Program-made: the position numbers and the translations under genes
Assembly: GCA_009829735.1 (NCBI GenBank)
Contig: CM020620.1
Coordinates: 8,510,545 to 8,574,544 of the forward strand
Direction of reading: 5' to 3'
Length of the DNA: 64,000 bases
Source: Pyropia yezoensis
Taxonomy: Eukaryota; Rhodophyta; Bangiophyceae; Bangiales; Bangiaceae
In this document: positions 53,671 through 64,000 of the stretch, piece after piece
Numbering within the stretch: position 1 is the stretch's first letter
How the letters are laid out: each line of letters starts with the position of its first letter
Notes under the pieces: model-generated
The model's database searches: none
What the model saw: only the letters and a program-made list of their open reading frames with translations
What the model was told of the DNA's origin: nothing

Positions 53671-54627
53671 GAGGTCCACGGCCCCGGCACTGTGTGGGTG
53701 GTTTTTCTGCACGACGGGTACTGGGTGTCCGTGGGGATGTATGGGTGGTTCTTGTACAAATTGTTTTCCATCGCGTTGTCCATCACGTGTCCAGGCCCCC
53801 ACACGGGTGCCTGCGAAGCCCATTGCGGGCGCCCCCCCCCCCCCCCCCCCCCCCCCCTCCCTCCCTCCCTATCTAGCGGCTACTGTACGCCATGGCCTCG
53901 TCGGGGTCCCCGGTCTTTTGTTTGTGGTCCATGGGACGGACACGGAGTACCCCAGACGCCCTCGGCCCGTGTGGAGGTCCCATTTCGAGGCGCAAGAGGG
54001 CAGTGAAGGCCAAGCAGGTCAGCACGGGCGCCTGGACGTGGGCCGACGTGTCTGCCGCGTCGCCCATTGTGGCGCGGCAGCTCGCGTAGCGTAGCTGCGC
54101 GAGGACAAGAAGGTGAAAAAGTACTTGTCTGCCTGCCCCCCCCCCCCCCCCCACACTGTGGCCCGCATTGGTGAGTAGGGCGCGTGGACGATACGGTTTT
54201 TTGTACAGGTGGTGGGCCGGGGGCACGCTACACAACGCCAACGCACGGTCGGCCAAGGACACGACCACGGACACGACGTGTAGAAACATGGGAATGAGCT
54301 ATGCAAAACATGACACGCCTCCAACCCGCCCACATCTCTTTCACCATAGACAGAACATGTGGTCAAGTGTTGGCACAGAGGCGTTCCACATGCGACAAAG
54401 TAGCTCTCAGTGGAGGGGCATGAGAAATCGCCCCCCCCCCCCCGAACAGAAAAGGCAGCATCCTTTACATGCATACCGCGCACGCGACCAAGAGAGTCGT
54501 CGTGTGAGCTCCCGTAGGCGCTCTCCAAACGGGCGTTTCCCGACACGGCGTGGATGTACCGGGTGATGCACGGCACAGGGTCAAAGACAAAAGAAGGCGG
54601 GAGAGGTTTCTTGGGCCCTTACCTCCA
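53671..54627. other. spacer between convergent paralogues
   Basis: Two C runs (53827-53857 and 54138-54152) and no supported gene. ORFs are short and random-looking. Confidence 0.5.
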
Positions 54628-55413
54628 CTATCGCCCTCGTGTGCTGCGCATGGCCAGGCGCAGACTCCGGCAACGGGACGGCGGGGAGGCTTCCGGGACC
54701 GCCGCCTCCTCAACGTGCTGCCCCGTAGCCTCTCCCGCGACAGCGGCCGCTGTCGCGGTGGTGCCAGCTTCCAAGACGAGGTGCATGTCAGGGTACTTAC
54801 TGGCAACGGACAGGTCCGCCGGGATACAAACCGCAGACGGCCATGCACCCGTGCCCGTGCCGGTGGGAGCCATTGCCGCGTCCACGCAACGCCGCATGGA
54901 CGCGACGTCTGCGACGGAAACGAACGAAGCGGCGCGCACGGTGGGATGGGCGTCCTGCCACACCGCGCGGAGGGCCAGCTCGGCAATGGCGACGGACAGC
55001 CCCTCAGCCTCGTTGAACGCCATAAGAGAGTAGATCAGCCGCACGGGCTCTTGATCGGCTTCCGCCGCGTCCGCCGCCAGGCCACAACTCTGCAGCCGCC
55101 GACAGATGGCGCGACACGCAATGAGCAAGGCCGTGGGCACGTGCTCGCAGGCCACCGGCTGCTCCCGAGCCGGAGGGCGCCCGACACTCGCACGGGCAGC
55201 CACACAGTGCAGGTTTTCCCACTGGACAGCCACGGCCACCGCTGCTAGGGCCATTCCACCGTGACACATTGCCGCGGCGTCCTCGCTGGTACGGGAAGCG
55301 GCGGCGCCGGGGGCACCCGTGAGCAAGCCAAAAAAGCGCAAGTAGTCTACAAACACATCGACAGCAAAGTGAGCCGCCCCACCATGAAGGCTGTGCGCCG
55401 CATGCCCCGGCAT
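54628..55413 (-). CDS. unknown protein, paralogue of the gene at 53014-53670
   Basis: 261 residues, start ATG 55413 (MPGHAAHSLHGGAAHF). It matches its partner through FGLLTGAPGAA, HVPTALLIACRAICRRLQ, VRLIYSLMAFNEAEGLSVAI, AELALRAVWQDAHPTV and MRRCVDAAMAPTG. It has about 45 extra C-terminal residues, Ala-rich then basic (SRCRSLRLAMRSTRGR). Identity by eye is roughly 45-50% over 200 residues, so the duplication is old and both copies stayed open, which implies selection. Same faint cyclin-box likeness; function unknown. Confidence 0.72.
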   Translation of the reverse strand: MPGHAAHSLHGGAAHFAVDVFVDYLRFFGLLTGAPGAAASRTSEDAAAMCHGGMALAAVAVAVQWENLHCVAARASVGRPPAREQPVACEHVPTALLIACRAICRRLQSCGLAADAAEADQEPVRLIYSLMAFNEAEGLSVAIAELALRAVWQDAHPTVRAASFVSVADVASMRRCVDAAMAPTGTGTGAWPSAVCIPADLSVASKYPDMHLVLEAGTTATAAAVAGEATGQHVEEAAVPEASPPSRCRSLRLAMRSTRGR

Positions 55414-56439
55414 GACGGCAACGTTCCCCGGGGGGGCTGCTGCTTTCGAAAACCCGTCTCAAAGGCGACACACGCACCGCACCGCCACCACCACCCGCCG
55501 AATTGGCCACCACCCCGGGAGGCGGGCGAGGGGGGGAAGGGCAAGGAGCAAGGAAGAGGCCACGCGGCTGTGGGGCGGGGGCGCGGCTCGGGGGCGGCAC
55601 GCCAGCAGCTGTGCCGGCGCCGTTTGAAAAACCGCGCCGACCGTGCTTGCGCGATCCGCACCCCTCCCCCAACAGAGCCGCCGCGCCCGTGCTCCCCCCC
55701 ACGGCTAAGCCGCCGATCCACCTCACTGGCGACGCCCTCCCCCCCCCCCCCCCCCCCGCCTCTCCCCCCCCGCCCCAACCAACCCTGGTCACCAACCCAG
55801 CCCAGACGACGATTGGGCAAGTCGCAAAGGAGGGTCGTGGTGGCGCGACGGCGTGGGTGAGCGGGCGTCCCGACAATGGCGCGTGGTTGTGCGGCTTCAC
55901 GGTGAGGGGGCGGCGTGCGTGCGGGCCGCTTCAATATACAGACATCGCTGGCAGGGTAGGGGGCCGGAACGAGTGTCGCATCTTGCCAATGCGAGACGTG
56001 TCCGCAGTCTCCATGGGCGACCACACCGCGCTTACAGCGGTGTCGGACGGCGTCCAAGGTCCCTCGATTAGGCAGGCCACGTGTGCTGCTCAGCGCTCAG
56101 CGTGTCCACGCACTTTGTAGCGTAGCCAGTCTGGACCTAATGTCGACCACTCTCGATGCGATCCTTGGTCTCTGTGTACTGCATGAGATGTACGACATAC
56201 CACTTTGTAGAGGAGACTGGGGGGAGTCAAATGGTTTTTTTCATTTTCTGAGGCCTCTTGTTCTCTCTAAACTATGAGGAGGGAAGGCGAAAGTACCGTC
56301 AGTTATGTGCTCCCCAAAGTCGACCACGTCTTGGGGCCAATGGGGGCACCCGATGTGCTCACCGTCGCGGGCTGGGTGGGAGCCGGCACGCGTGCGGGCG
56401 TCCTTTGCCGCCCGCCGGAACGGGACCGTTGCGCGCGCG
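55414..56439. other. gene-free stretch
   Basis: Promoter side of the paralogue at 55413. C run at 55739-55757. No gene supported. Confidence 0.45.
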
Positions 56440-57110
56440 GGCGCTTTAAGCTGCATAGCCGGCGGCTCGCCACTGGTGCGCCGTCGCTTTTTGGCAGTCC
56501 GCCGCGTCGCGGCGGGTGCTCGGCCACTTTCGGCCGGCGGTCGGGTGGCCGCGGGTGCTCGGCCGCTTGAGGTCTCTCGTCTGGTCGCCGCGGGTGCGCT
56601 GGTGCTTTTGGCTGGCCGTCTGGTAACCGCTGATGCCCCACCGCTATTGGACGGCCGTTGGTTCCTCGCGGATCATTCCACGGCTCCTTTTTGGGCGGCC
56701 GTCTGGTTGCGGCGGGTAGCGGTGCGTGCCTGGCCGCGCTTCACCTTCTGGGTGGTCGCGGCGGGTTCTCGGCCTGGCTGTTCTGTCTGGCAGTCTGCCA
56801 CGGGTGCTCGGCCGCTCCTGGCTCCCCGCCCGGTCGTAGCGGTTGAGCGGGTGCATTTCGCCACCCGGCTGGTCGCCGCTGGTGCCCCGCCGCTTTCAGC
56901 CAGCCGTGGGGTCCTGGCGGGTCATGCCACGGGTGCGTTTGGCCCGCCGTTGGGCCGCCGCTGGTGCGCCGCCGCGTTCGGCTGGTGGTCGGGTCGCCGC
57001 GGATTGCTCGGCCGCATCTGGCATCCCGCCCGGTCGTGGCGGGTGCGCGCGCGTCCTTGGCCTCCCGGCGGGTCGCGGCGCGTGCGCAGGCGTGCTTGGC
57101 AGGTGTGCAC
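56440..57110. repeat. degenerate ~33-bp tandem array
   Basis: Repeated blocks such as GTCGCCGCGGGTGC and CTCGGCCGC occur roughly every 33 bases. Both the plus frame (RLVAAGA-x-PL) and the minus frame (RRPDxxP-x-A) show an 11-residue period. Highly diverged; could be an old minisatellite. Confidence 0.55.
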
Positions 57111-57120
57111 GGCAGAAGCT

Positions 57121-57318
57121 ATGGACGAACTCCCGTCGCCGGTCGACGCTGCAAGACTGCTAGGCTTCTCCCCAACGCATCCGCTGGTGTACCTTGCTCG
57201 TATCCTACAGGGGACGTGTGAGCAGGTGGCGTTGCGCACCAATCACGAGGTAACTTGTGCACAGAACCGACAGGACTGGCGCGTGGACACTCTCACACCC
57301 AAGCGACGTATGCTGTGA
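57121..57318 (+). CDS. small ORF or first exon, unknown
   Basis: 65 residues beginning MDELPSPVDAARLLGFSPTH then PLVYLARILQGTCEQVALRT. The N-terminal 42 residues look like real protein and end at NHE before GTAACT, a possible splice donor, after which the frame is less convincing. No downstream exon could be identified. Lies just after the 33-bp array. Confidence 0.3.
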   Translation: MDELPSPVDAARLLGFSPTHPLVYLARILQGTCEQVALRTNHEVTCAQNRQDWRVDTLTPKRRML

Positions 57319-57607
57319 CGGTTCTGTCCACGGCGGGCGTGGTACCTCGTCCAGTGCACTGGCCATGCACCTGCTGCTACAACTGTGTGGGGCGCGGCCC
57401 GCGTATCCACACAGACACACACCGGGTAGAAATGTCGGATGGTTAACGATGCCAGTGCTTCGTTGTTGCTCAGTGAGCACAAGTGATCCAAGTACGCGTC
57501 CAGCATTCAAGTACTCACGTTGGACGCCACGTGGCATGAAATGCATACCACGATCAATTACTACGTGTTCCGACGTTCTCCAAGACAGGGAACCAGGGCG
57601 GGTCCGT

Positions 57608-57621
57608 GTTATGTACATAAC
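57608..57621. promoter_or_regulatory. TGTACA palindrome
   Basis: GTTATGTACATAAC, a perfect 14-bp palindrome. Confidence 0.4.
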
Positions 57622-57669
57622 GACACCAGTGCGTGTTGGTCCTCCAGGTCGCTCTTTGCGGCCGCACTC

Positions 57670-57683
57670 GTTTTGTACAAAAC
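57670..57683. promoter_or_regulatory. TGTACA palindrome, variant
   Basis: GTTTTGTACAAAAC, a perfect palindrome with the same GTTnTGTACAnAAC plan. Confidence 0.35.
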
Positions 57684-57934
57684 ACAACTACATGAACCGT
57701 TCTTCATTAAACCGCAAAGAAATCCGTGCCGCATCATGCGCCATCGTCATCGTCTGCAAAAATGGGCACGATCGTCCGTATATTTTATGTCTGTCGATTT
57801 CGTTCGCGAGATCAGTCCGCGTGATTTGCCACCGAATAAACAGTCAAGCCGCCTGTGAACCGCATTCATGTGATCCAGTGCCCGATCCGATGTGTTGACA
57901 AGTCTTGGGGTTGGGGCCACTCAATCTGTGTCGC

Positions 57935-57948
57935 GTTATGTACATAAC
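57935..57948. promoter_or_regulatory. TGTACA palindrome
   Basis: GTTATGTACATAAC, identical to 57608-57621 and 327 bases away from it. Confidence 0.4.
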
Positions 57949-58115
57949 AGCACCCCCCCCCCCTGATCTTGATGGCTTCCTCCCCGGCACACTCGTCAGT
58001 GTAAGTCGCGGTACTTGTTACTGTTAAAAACCCCCTGAAATGGTTTTGTAATGGCATGAGCAGCTTTGTTTGTTGTTGATTTTTTCACAGCCTACAAATC
58101 GTTTGTCGGATGCGC

Positions 58116-58279
58116 TGGCGGGTCTTGTGAACAGGGCGCTGAGTGACACGTACAGTTGTGCGCGTCCCGTTTCTGTTCACTCCCGCCAACCGCGCGGTGG
58201 CGGGTCTTGTGATCAGGGCGCTGAGTGACACGTACAGTTGTGCGCGTCCCGTTCCTGTTCACTCCCACCAACCGCTGTC
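58116..58279 (+). repeat. 82-bp tandem duplication
   Basis: Units at 58116 and 58198 share GAGTGACACGTACAGTTGTG and differ at a few positions only. Confidence 0.88.
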
Positions 58280-58770
58280 GTCCTGCCGGACAGTTCCCCC
58301 TCTACTCGACGGACGTCCCCCGCCTTTCCACACCGCCTTTTTCCGGCTGGCGATTTTTTCCAGCCGAAGAACAATCCTTCCCGGTTCCCTGTTGTCCTCG
58401 ACGGCAACCTGAGGCCTCTGGGCGGTTCGGGGGCATATCGACGGTGATGGACGCCAATGGTAGTGGTCATCATGACCACGAACGCGACGACAGCACCGGT
58501 AGCTCTGGTTGCGGCCGTGTTGGTCACGACGGTGGTCCATACGGCGGATGCACTCGTGTCGGTGTCAGCGGCGGTGGTGGCGGTGATGACCGCAACGGGG
58601 GTGGATCTGGTAGTGGTACCGGCGAAGGACACCGCCACCTTCCGTCCTATGGCGGTGATCGCAACGGTGGCAACGTGGACCGCGACGTCGCTCCACTCTT
58701 GTCGTTCCATGGAGCTGGCTACGCGGCCTCGATTGACATGATGTTCGTGCATCGAGAGTTTGGTCGCTCC
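58280..58770. other. unassigned stretch
   Basis: Open on both strands with Gly/Asp-rich (plus) or Thr/Val-rich (minus) translations. Neither is convincing. Confidence 0.4.
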
Positions 58771-58992
58771 GCCCACGACCATGCTTTTCCTGTGGTGAAC
58801 GGCTCTCATCGCCTGTACACGCTGCGGCGTATGCTGGTGGGAGCGGACAGTGCGCCCGCCCACGACCATGCCTCTTCTGTGGTGGACGGCTCTTATCGCC
58901 TGTACACGCTGCGGCGTATGCTGGTGGGGGCGGACAGTGCGCCCGCCCACGACCATGCTTTTCCTGTGGTGGACGGCTCTCACCGCCCTTAG
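58771..58992 (+). repeat. 87-bp tandem repeat, 2.6 units
   Basis: Units begin at 58771, 58858 and 58945. The unit length is a multiple of three, so both strands stay open; the plus frame repeats AHDHAFPVVNGSHRLYTLRR. A coding minisatellite is possible, but no host gene is identified. Confidence 0.85.
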
Positions 58993-59639
58993 CTCTCATC
59001 GCGTTTACACACTGCAGAGGCTGGTCGCTGGTACAGCGTTTCTGTTGTGGTAGGGCCCCCCAAATCCCATTCGATTCTACTCTGGTACAATGGATTTTCT
59101 ATACATTGACCACCCGACGCGCCCGTTTGGGCGATTGCGACTGCCCTGTATGCGCTGTACAACTCGGACCGGGCGTCTTTGTTTGATTCATCTCTGCCCC
59201 CCCTTGCCGTCAACTTAACTTTGCTTCCCCACCACGACGCTGCTCCAGCCGGAGGGCCTTCCCGGGTCGTGTAGGCAACAACGGCCAAGACAGTCACTGA
59301 GGGAACTTGAGGAATGCGGGCTGGGATGGAGGGGGGAGGGGGACAGCTTGGGGGGGGGGGGGGGGGGGGGGGGGCGGGCACATTGGCACGTAGAAACCCC
59401 AAGCACTGTGCCGCCCGCCTGACTGCAGCAGCCGCACCCGCCGCCGGAACCAGCGGCCCCCCATCGGTAGCAGTCACTCCACACACGTACCAACAGCCCC
59501 CCTCCCCCCCCCCCCCCCCCCCCCCCGGCTGCAGCAGCGGGAGGAGCCGCCTCGCCCTCGGTAGCAACGGCCCACCACCGGAAGCAGCTACCCACCACCG
59601 GTGGCACCCACCGACCCCCCTCCCCCGCCAGTGTTAGCC
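58993..59639. other. gene-free stretch
   Basis: Contains G and C runs at 59351-59374 and 59505-59526. Nothing supported. Confidence 0.5.
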
Positions 59640-60300
59640 ACCGCCCCCCCCCCACAGCAGCAGCCGCCGCCCTGGCCACAGCAGACGCCCCTCTATGCCG
59701 GTACCAGCCGCACCCACGCCGGTAGCAGCCGCTCTTTCCCGGCTACATCAGCCGCTTCCCGCGGCAACCACCGGCCATCCTGGCCAGCAACCCTCACCGA
59801 CCATCCGCACCGGTTACCGCCGCATGAAACCTCAGGTCGCCATCGCCACCGCTGACCATCGCCGTCAGCCACCCCCGCCGGCCACAGCCTCCTGTCCCCG
59901 CCGCCGGCAGCCACCCCGCGCCACTGCCGGCAGCCACCCCACGCCACTGCCGCCAGCCACCACCGCTGGCCAACCACGCCAGCCATCCCGGAGGCCACTG
60001 CCGCCGGCCGCAGCCTCCTGTCCCCGCCGCCGGCAGCTACCCCCGCCACTGCCGCCGGCCACCACCGCCGGCCAACCACGCCAGCCATCCCCAAGGCCAC
60101 TGCCGCATGCAAAAGCCGTCGAGCGCCGCCGCCGGCCACCCCCACCGGCCACCTCAGCAGGCCACCGCCTCCGCAGCCGCCGCAGGCCACCACCGCAGGC
60201 AATCTCCGCCGGTTACCCATGTCGGCCACCCTCACCTGCCCCCGCCGCAAGGCACACCCGCCGGCCACTGCCAGAGGCTGCTGCTGCCCGCCATCTTCTC
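59640..60300 (+). repeat. CCGCCGGCCACC-type degenerate satellite
   Basis: Short motifs GCCGGCCACC, CCACCGCCGGCCA and CGCCAGCCATCCC recur throughout. A longer block containing CCAACCACGCCAGCCATCCC appears twice (about 59967 and 60071). The Pro-rich plus frame is a by-product. Confidence 0.65.
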
Positions 60301-61838
60301 GCACCACTCCTCCCGGTTGCAACTGGGGTGCGGTGCGGCAGCTCGCCTCTGCCGCCTACATGCACGACGCGTGCAGGGACTGGCACACTCTGGGCTCTTA
60401 GCTGTCTCTACAATGGCTCCTCGAGTGGTCGAACCGTTAAAACGGCCCCCCCTCCCCCCCCCCCCCCCCCCCGTTACCAGTCATTTAACAATGAACCTGG
60501 CACCGAGAGTTTTCACATGCAGACTCCTTTTGCACGGCGGAAGTAAACGGATAAAGTGATGGGGAGAGGGGTGGCCCATCTGAAAGAGCTTCTTGGTTGC
60601 TCTTGTTAACTTCCTCAAGCCCCAGACCACCGCTACCCACCGCCACAGGCCACCCCGCATTGACCGCTGCCGCCCGGCGTCACAGCTGGCCCCCACTGCT
60701 GGCCCCTGTCGCCGGCCACGAAGGCGGCCCCCTGCAGCGGCCCACCACCGCAGTGCAACAACACCGGCCCCTGCAGCCGGCCACCGTAGTGTACAATCGC
60801 CACAAGCCACCTCCACCGGCACCCCCCCCCCCCCCCCCCCGCCGACCCGCCCCGCCGCTCGCCACGGCGGCGGCCGGCCACTGCCGCACGCCGCCCCATT
60901 CGGCCGCCACCGCACGCCATTCCTGCAGGCCGCCCCCGCGGCAATCGCCGCGGGCAGGCCCCTCCGGCCGTCCCCGCCGGTAATTGCCGCAGACAATCGC
61001 CACAGGTAAGCCGCTCCGGCTGTCCTCGCCGGCCATCCCCAGCGGCCGTCCCCGCCGGCCATACCCCGCCTGAACGACGGCGAAAACCCACCTTTTCTTC
61101 CATCTTGTGGTACGCACCGTCGCTGTGCGTCTTGGCTTACCCTCGTAAAAAATGGTGGGAAGGCGACATCTTTAGGCAATTAACACGCCTCATAGACGAA
61201 GACAAAAATAAACAGTCCGCCCGCACGGGGGTGTGTAGGGGGGTTCAGGGGGCCACTTGACAAGTCGCGGAGTGGCGTAACGGCTGATGAACAGGCTTGG
61301 CAAGGATCCCGGCTCAAGGATCACTGCGTGGACGGCACACGCCGTGCCCCACAGCGCAGTGGCCACACAGCATTCGGCGAGGGGATAGGGCGCAGTTTGA
61401 GAGTGTGACACCCTCTCTTGACGCAATCACGAATGTGGTCAAGCACGCCTTTCCACCCTGTGTTTAAGTGAGGTCGGTCCTGTCGGCCCAGCACAAGAAA
61501 CACGGGAGGTGCTTGGGCCTGGGCGTGGCATCACAGGCTCCCAATCTATTGTATTAAAGCCGGAAGTGATCTGCCTCGTGCAAAGCGCCTCTCGGATTAT
61601 CAGGAAGGAGACGCGTGGGGCCTGTAGCCTCTTTGCCAGCACCACAGTACCGTTCCCCCGCGGGTGGCCCCCTTCCCAGGACGAATGCGCGTCGGCCTGT
61701 GTGGGCTCTCCGCCACCCTTCCCGCTCTCCCGCCCCCCCCCCCCCCCCCCCCCCCCCCCCTTCCCGCCCTCGTCACCCTCCACAAACTGTTTTTTTGCAC
61801 CCGCCTTGCCCGTCCCAGACCCCAGCCGGGCCTGGATC
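60301..61838. other. gene-free stretch
   Basis: 60640-61080 repeats the same CCGCCGGCC family. 61110-61660 is balanced but no gene is recognised. A C run at 61735-61760 precedes the RING gene. Confidence 0.45.
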
Positions 61839-62835
61839 ATGTCGGCTGACCGCAACTACCAGCCGCGCAGCTTGGATGACGACACGGGGGAGCGGCACGG
61901 GCGCCGCCCCCCCCGGCGGTCCTCTCGGTTGGCCGAGCGGGCTGGGCGCTCATCGGAGAGAGCGGAGGCGGATATCGCGCTCTTGACGTGTAGCGGGGCG
62001 GTCGGGTACTCGGCGGGGGTCCACGGGGGGGCTCCTGTCCCCCCGCCCATCATCGACTTGACCGATGACACGGCCACAGATCCTGTCGATGCCTCCCAGG
62101 GTGCAGCGGCCATGCCGGGGTCATCCACAGCCGCGACGGCGCCCTCCGGCACTCTGAGCGCCGCGCTCGACAACCTCAGCACGGCGGCGACGACGCCCCA
62201 TGGCTCGCGTGGCCAGGTTGTCTTTGTGATGGGCCGTGTACCACAGGCGGGCTCTATCCCACAGAGGGGGTCCGCGGCGGGGGTGGTGGCGACTGCCCCC
62301 CCGTCTGGGCCGGTGGCCAACGCCCCTGTGGCGCACGGGCCGTGGCCGGCACTGCCAGCGGGTCTGCGCGTGCCCGTGATGCACGTCGATGTCTCGCTTC
62401 CGGGCATGTCCCCGGTGCCTGATGTTGGTACGATGCGTGCGATTTCTGTGGCGACTGCCCCCCCGTCTGGGCCGGTGGCCAACGCCCCTGTGGCGCGCGG
62501 GCCGTGGCCGGCACTGCCAGCGGGTCTGCGCGTGCCCGTGGGGGGCGCTGGTGGCGTGGCCGGTGGCATGTGCCCGGTGCCCGCATGGGCAATGTCCATG
62601 CTCCCGTCGTTCACACTGCAGCCTGCGGACGCGGCTGGTGCTGAGGACCCGTGCAGTATCTGTTTTGGAAGAGTTTCAGGCTGGGGACAAGGTGCGCCGC
62701 CTGCCGTGTATGTGCGTGTTTCACAGCGGCGAGATTGAAGAGTGGTTGTCACACAAGGGCAACTGCCCTGTGCATGTCATGCGGACCGTGGTTGAGTACC
62801 TCGGCTCCTCTGAGCGCTTCACGGGGAGTGAGTAG
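61839..62835 (+). pseudogene. RING-H2-type gene, frameshifted and degenerate
   Basis: The start ATG at 61839 opens MSADRNYQPRSLDDDTGERH, with a basic stretch (RRPPRRSSRLAERAGR), an acidic PPIIDLTDD motif resembling a SUMO-interacting motif, and an internal 93-bp duplication. At the end, CSIC is followed one frame over by LEEFQAGDKVRRLPCMCVFH, IEEWLSHKGNCPVHV, a RING-H2 finger of E3 ubiquitin ligases. Two signs of decay are visible: the frame changes at TTTT 62663-62666, where three T would keep it, and three zinc positions depart from the C-x2-C...C-x-H-x2-H-x2-C...C-x2-C rule (Cys for His, Glu for Cys, His for last Cys). A base error could explain the first but not the second. Without the shift the protein would be about 330 residues. 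Probably a dying copy of a SUMO-targeted-type RING ligase. Confidence 0.65.
62286..62541 (+). repeat. internal 93-bp duplication in the RING gene
   Basis: Near-identical copies at 62286-62380 and 62448-62541 encode VATAPPSGPVANAPVA then GPWPALPAGLRVPV. In frame, 162 bases apart; only one or two differences. Confidence 0.9.
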
Positions 62836-64000
62836 CCGCTTGCATGACCTTGTGTCGCCGTCACCGGGCGGGTCGTGGAATGGGGCTGTGCAGGCGCAAG
62901 TACTTGGCCTGCCCCACCCAATCCATGGAGCACGTTGCATTGCACCGGCGGGGTGGACCAGGGGCGAAGGGTGGTCTGCTGGGGCGTGGGTGTCGGGCGG
63001 GCGTGCGAGGGGGGCGGCAGGTGTTGGGTCCCCAAGCGTGAATGTAGTGCGCGGGGGGCCCACACTTTACCCTTGAGTTGATTGGCGAGTGCAAGGCTGG
63101 CGAGGGCTATGACCGTGTCAGGGTGTACGCCCTGCCCACGTCACGCTGGTGGTGACTGTCGGTCGGGAGCGGCCCGGTTTTTCATAGATGAACAACCGCA
63201 AAGAACTTGGCACTCGTGCACGCGCACACATTAAGCGTATCGCCGGGCAGTCTTGAACTCCCGCCCGGCCTGCGACCGCGCGCGTCGCCTCGCATTCCGC
63301 TCCCGCCAGACCGTCTGCGTGTGAACGCCCTTCTACTCGTTCATGTACTACACGCTTGCCCCGCTACGGACCCCCCCAGAATGGGAAACGCCGGCGAGAC
63401 CCCATTTTTGTGAGGAGCATGAGGGCAACCTTGTCAAGGGGTATGCGCAGAGTTTTTTTTTTTTTTTTTTTTTTTCGCCAGCACATTCTAAAGGTGCAGG
63501 AAGACGCCCTCAATCGGGTTTGCGGGTTGCGGATGCGATTGCGAAACCCCTCTCGCGGTACCGTCCGCCTCAGCTTTCTCTATTTTTTTTGTGTACTTTC
63601 TGTTGAGGTTTCGTCGGCCGACGCACGCACGCGCTGCATATATAGATACGACCATCATGTGAGGCATCATGCGCTGTGCTATTTATTTACAAAAGCATAT
63701 GACGCGGAGGGCGTACCTCTGTCTCCCGACCGTCCCCTGCATGTGCGCCCCACAGCCGCTGTCAAAACGGACCGGCATTGTACTGTGGAAAAGGGAAACC
63801 CGCTATGGAAGGGCTATGAACGCGCATTTCTCAGCTGGGGGTGCTGGACGATAAAGAGTGCTGGCTGGCTGATACTCTCCCAGTCATCGAGACCAGACCG
63901 CGTGCTGAGTTTTTATCGGTTAATGCTCGGGAAGTCGTCACCCGGAGCCTTCCCGCAAATGTGTGCCCCGCAAATTTTCGCGTAGGGGGGGGGGGGGGGG
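62836..64000. other. gene-free right end
   Basis: A T run lies at about 63452-63475 and a G run closes the window. The longest plus frame (63356-63985) translates through the T run as poly-Phe and is not convincing. Confidence 0.5.

Larger units (their letters stand above)
57319..58115. other. AT-richer stretch with TGTACA palindromes
   Basis: No supported gene. Three 14-bp palindromes with a TGTACA core lie here, at 57608, 57670 and 57935. Confidence 0.45.

Noticed and set aside
58225-58992. ORFs on both strands across the 82- and 87-bp repeats
   Set aside because: Openness is explained by repeats of length divisible by three; translations are Gly/Asp- or Thr/Val-biased.
63243-63320. tRNA-like stretch
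   Set aside because: No consistent A and B boxes or cloverleaf pairing; no tRNA was found anywhere in the window.
63356-63985. 209-codon plus frame at the right end
   Set aside because: Runs through a T tract as poly-Phe, and the remainder has no recognisable domain.

Overview
The window is nuclear DNA of a eukaryote. It is very GC-rich, with codon third positions almost all G or C, Ala/Gly/Pro homopolymer stretches in most proteins, and G or C runs up to 38 bases. Two genes are clearly spliced (a CAMK-like kinase and RNA polymerase I subunit RPA12); most others look intron-poor. GRAM-VASt, NT-C2, GATA and RNase P genes next to LTR retrotransposons fit an alga. A bangiophyte red alga (Porphyra/Pyropia type) is my best guess, from composition and intron poverty only; a GC-rich green alga is not excluded.

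Layout. 1-25.7 kb is dominated by low-complexity DNA and holds five host genes: a GRAM-VASt protein (minus, runs off the left edge), an NT-C2 protein (plus), a leucine-rich-repeat-like protein (plus), a protein with a C-terminal ABM-like fold (plus) and a five-finger C2H2 zinc-finger protein (minus). Four of the five need one or more changes of reading frame, each at a long C or G run, so run-length errors in the sequence are likely. Two copies of a 116-117 bp inverted-repeat element (MITE) bracket the LRR gene. About 19-25.7 kb has no gene I can support.

25.7-30.2 kb is a compact, normal-looking gene cluster: a SnRK/AMPK-like kinase with a 27-nt microexon and an unfamiliar C-terminal domain, then an RPP14-like RNase P/MRP subunit (minus) transcribed divergently from RPA12 (plus, three exons).

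30.8-36.2 kb is a mosaic: a roughly 400-500 bp direct repeat at each side, a broken Ty1/copia pol fossil, and a GATA zinc-finger gene that runs straight into that fossil. 36.2-39.3 kb has one hypothetical gene. 39.3-50.06 kb is a single Ty3/gypsy chromovirus on the minus strand with near-identical LTRs, a 5-bp target-site duplication, gag, pol with a chromodomain, and an extra 789-codon ORF on the opposite strand.

50-64 kb is accessory sequence: several short tandem duplications, a 284-bp inverted-repeat element, 14-bp TGTACA palindromes, an inverted convergent pair of paralogous genes of unknown function (53.0 and 55.4 kb), and a decaying RING-finger gene (61.8-62.8 kb). No tRNA, rRNA or CRISPR array was seen. 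The most unusual items are the antisense ORF in the chromovirus, the kinase gene structure and its novel tail, and the divergent RPP14/RPA12 pair.
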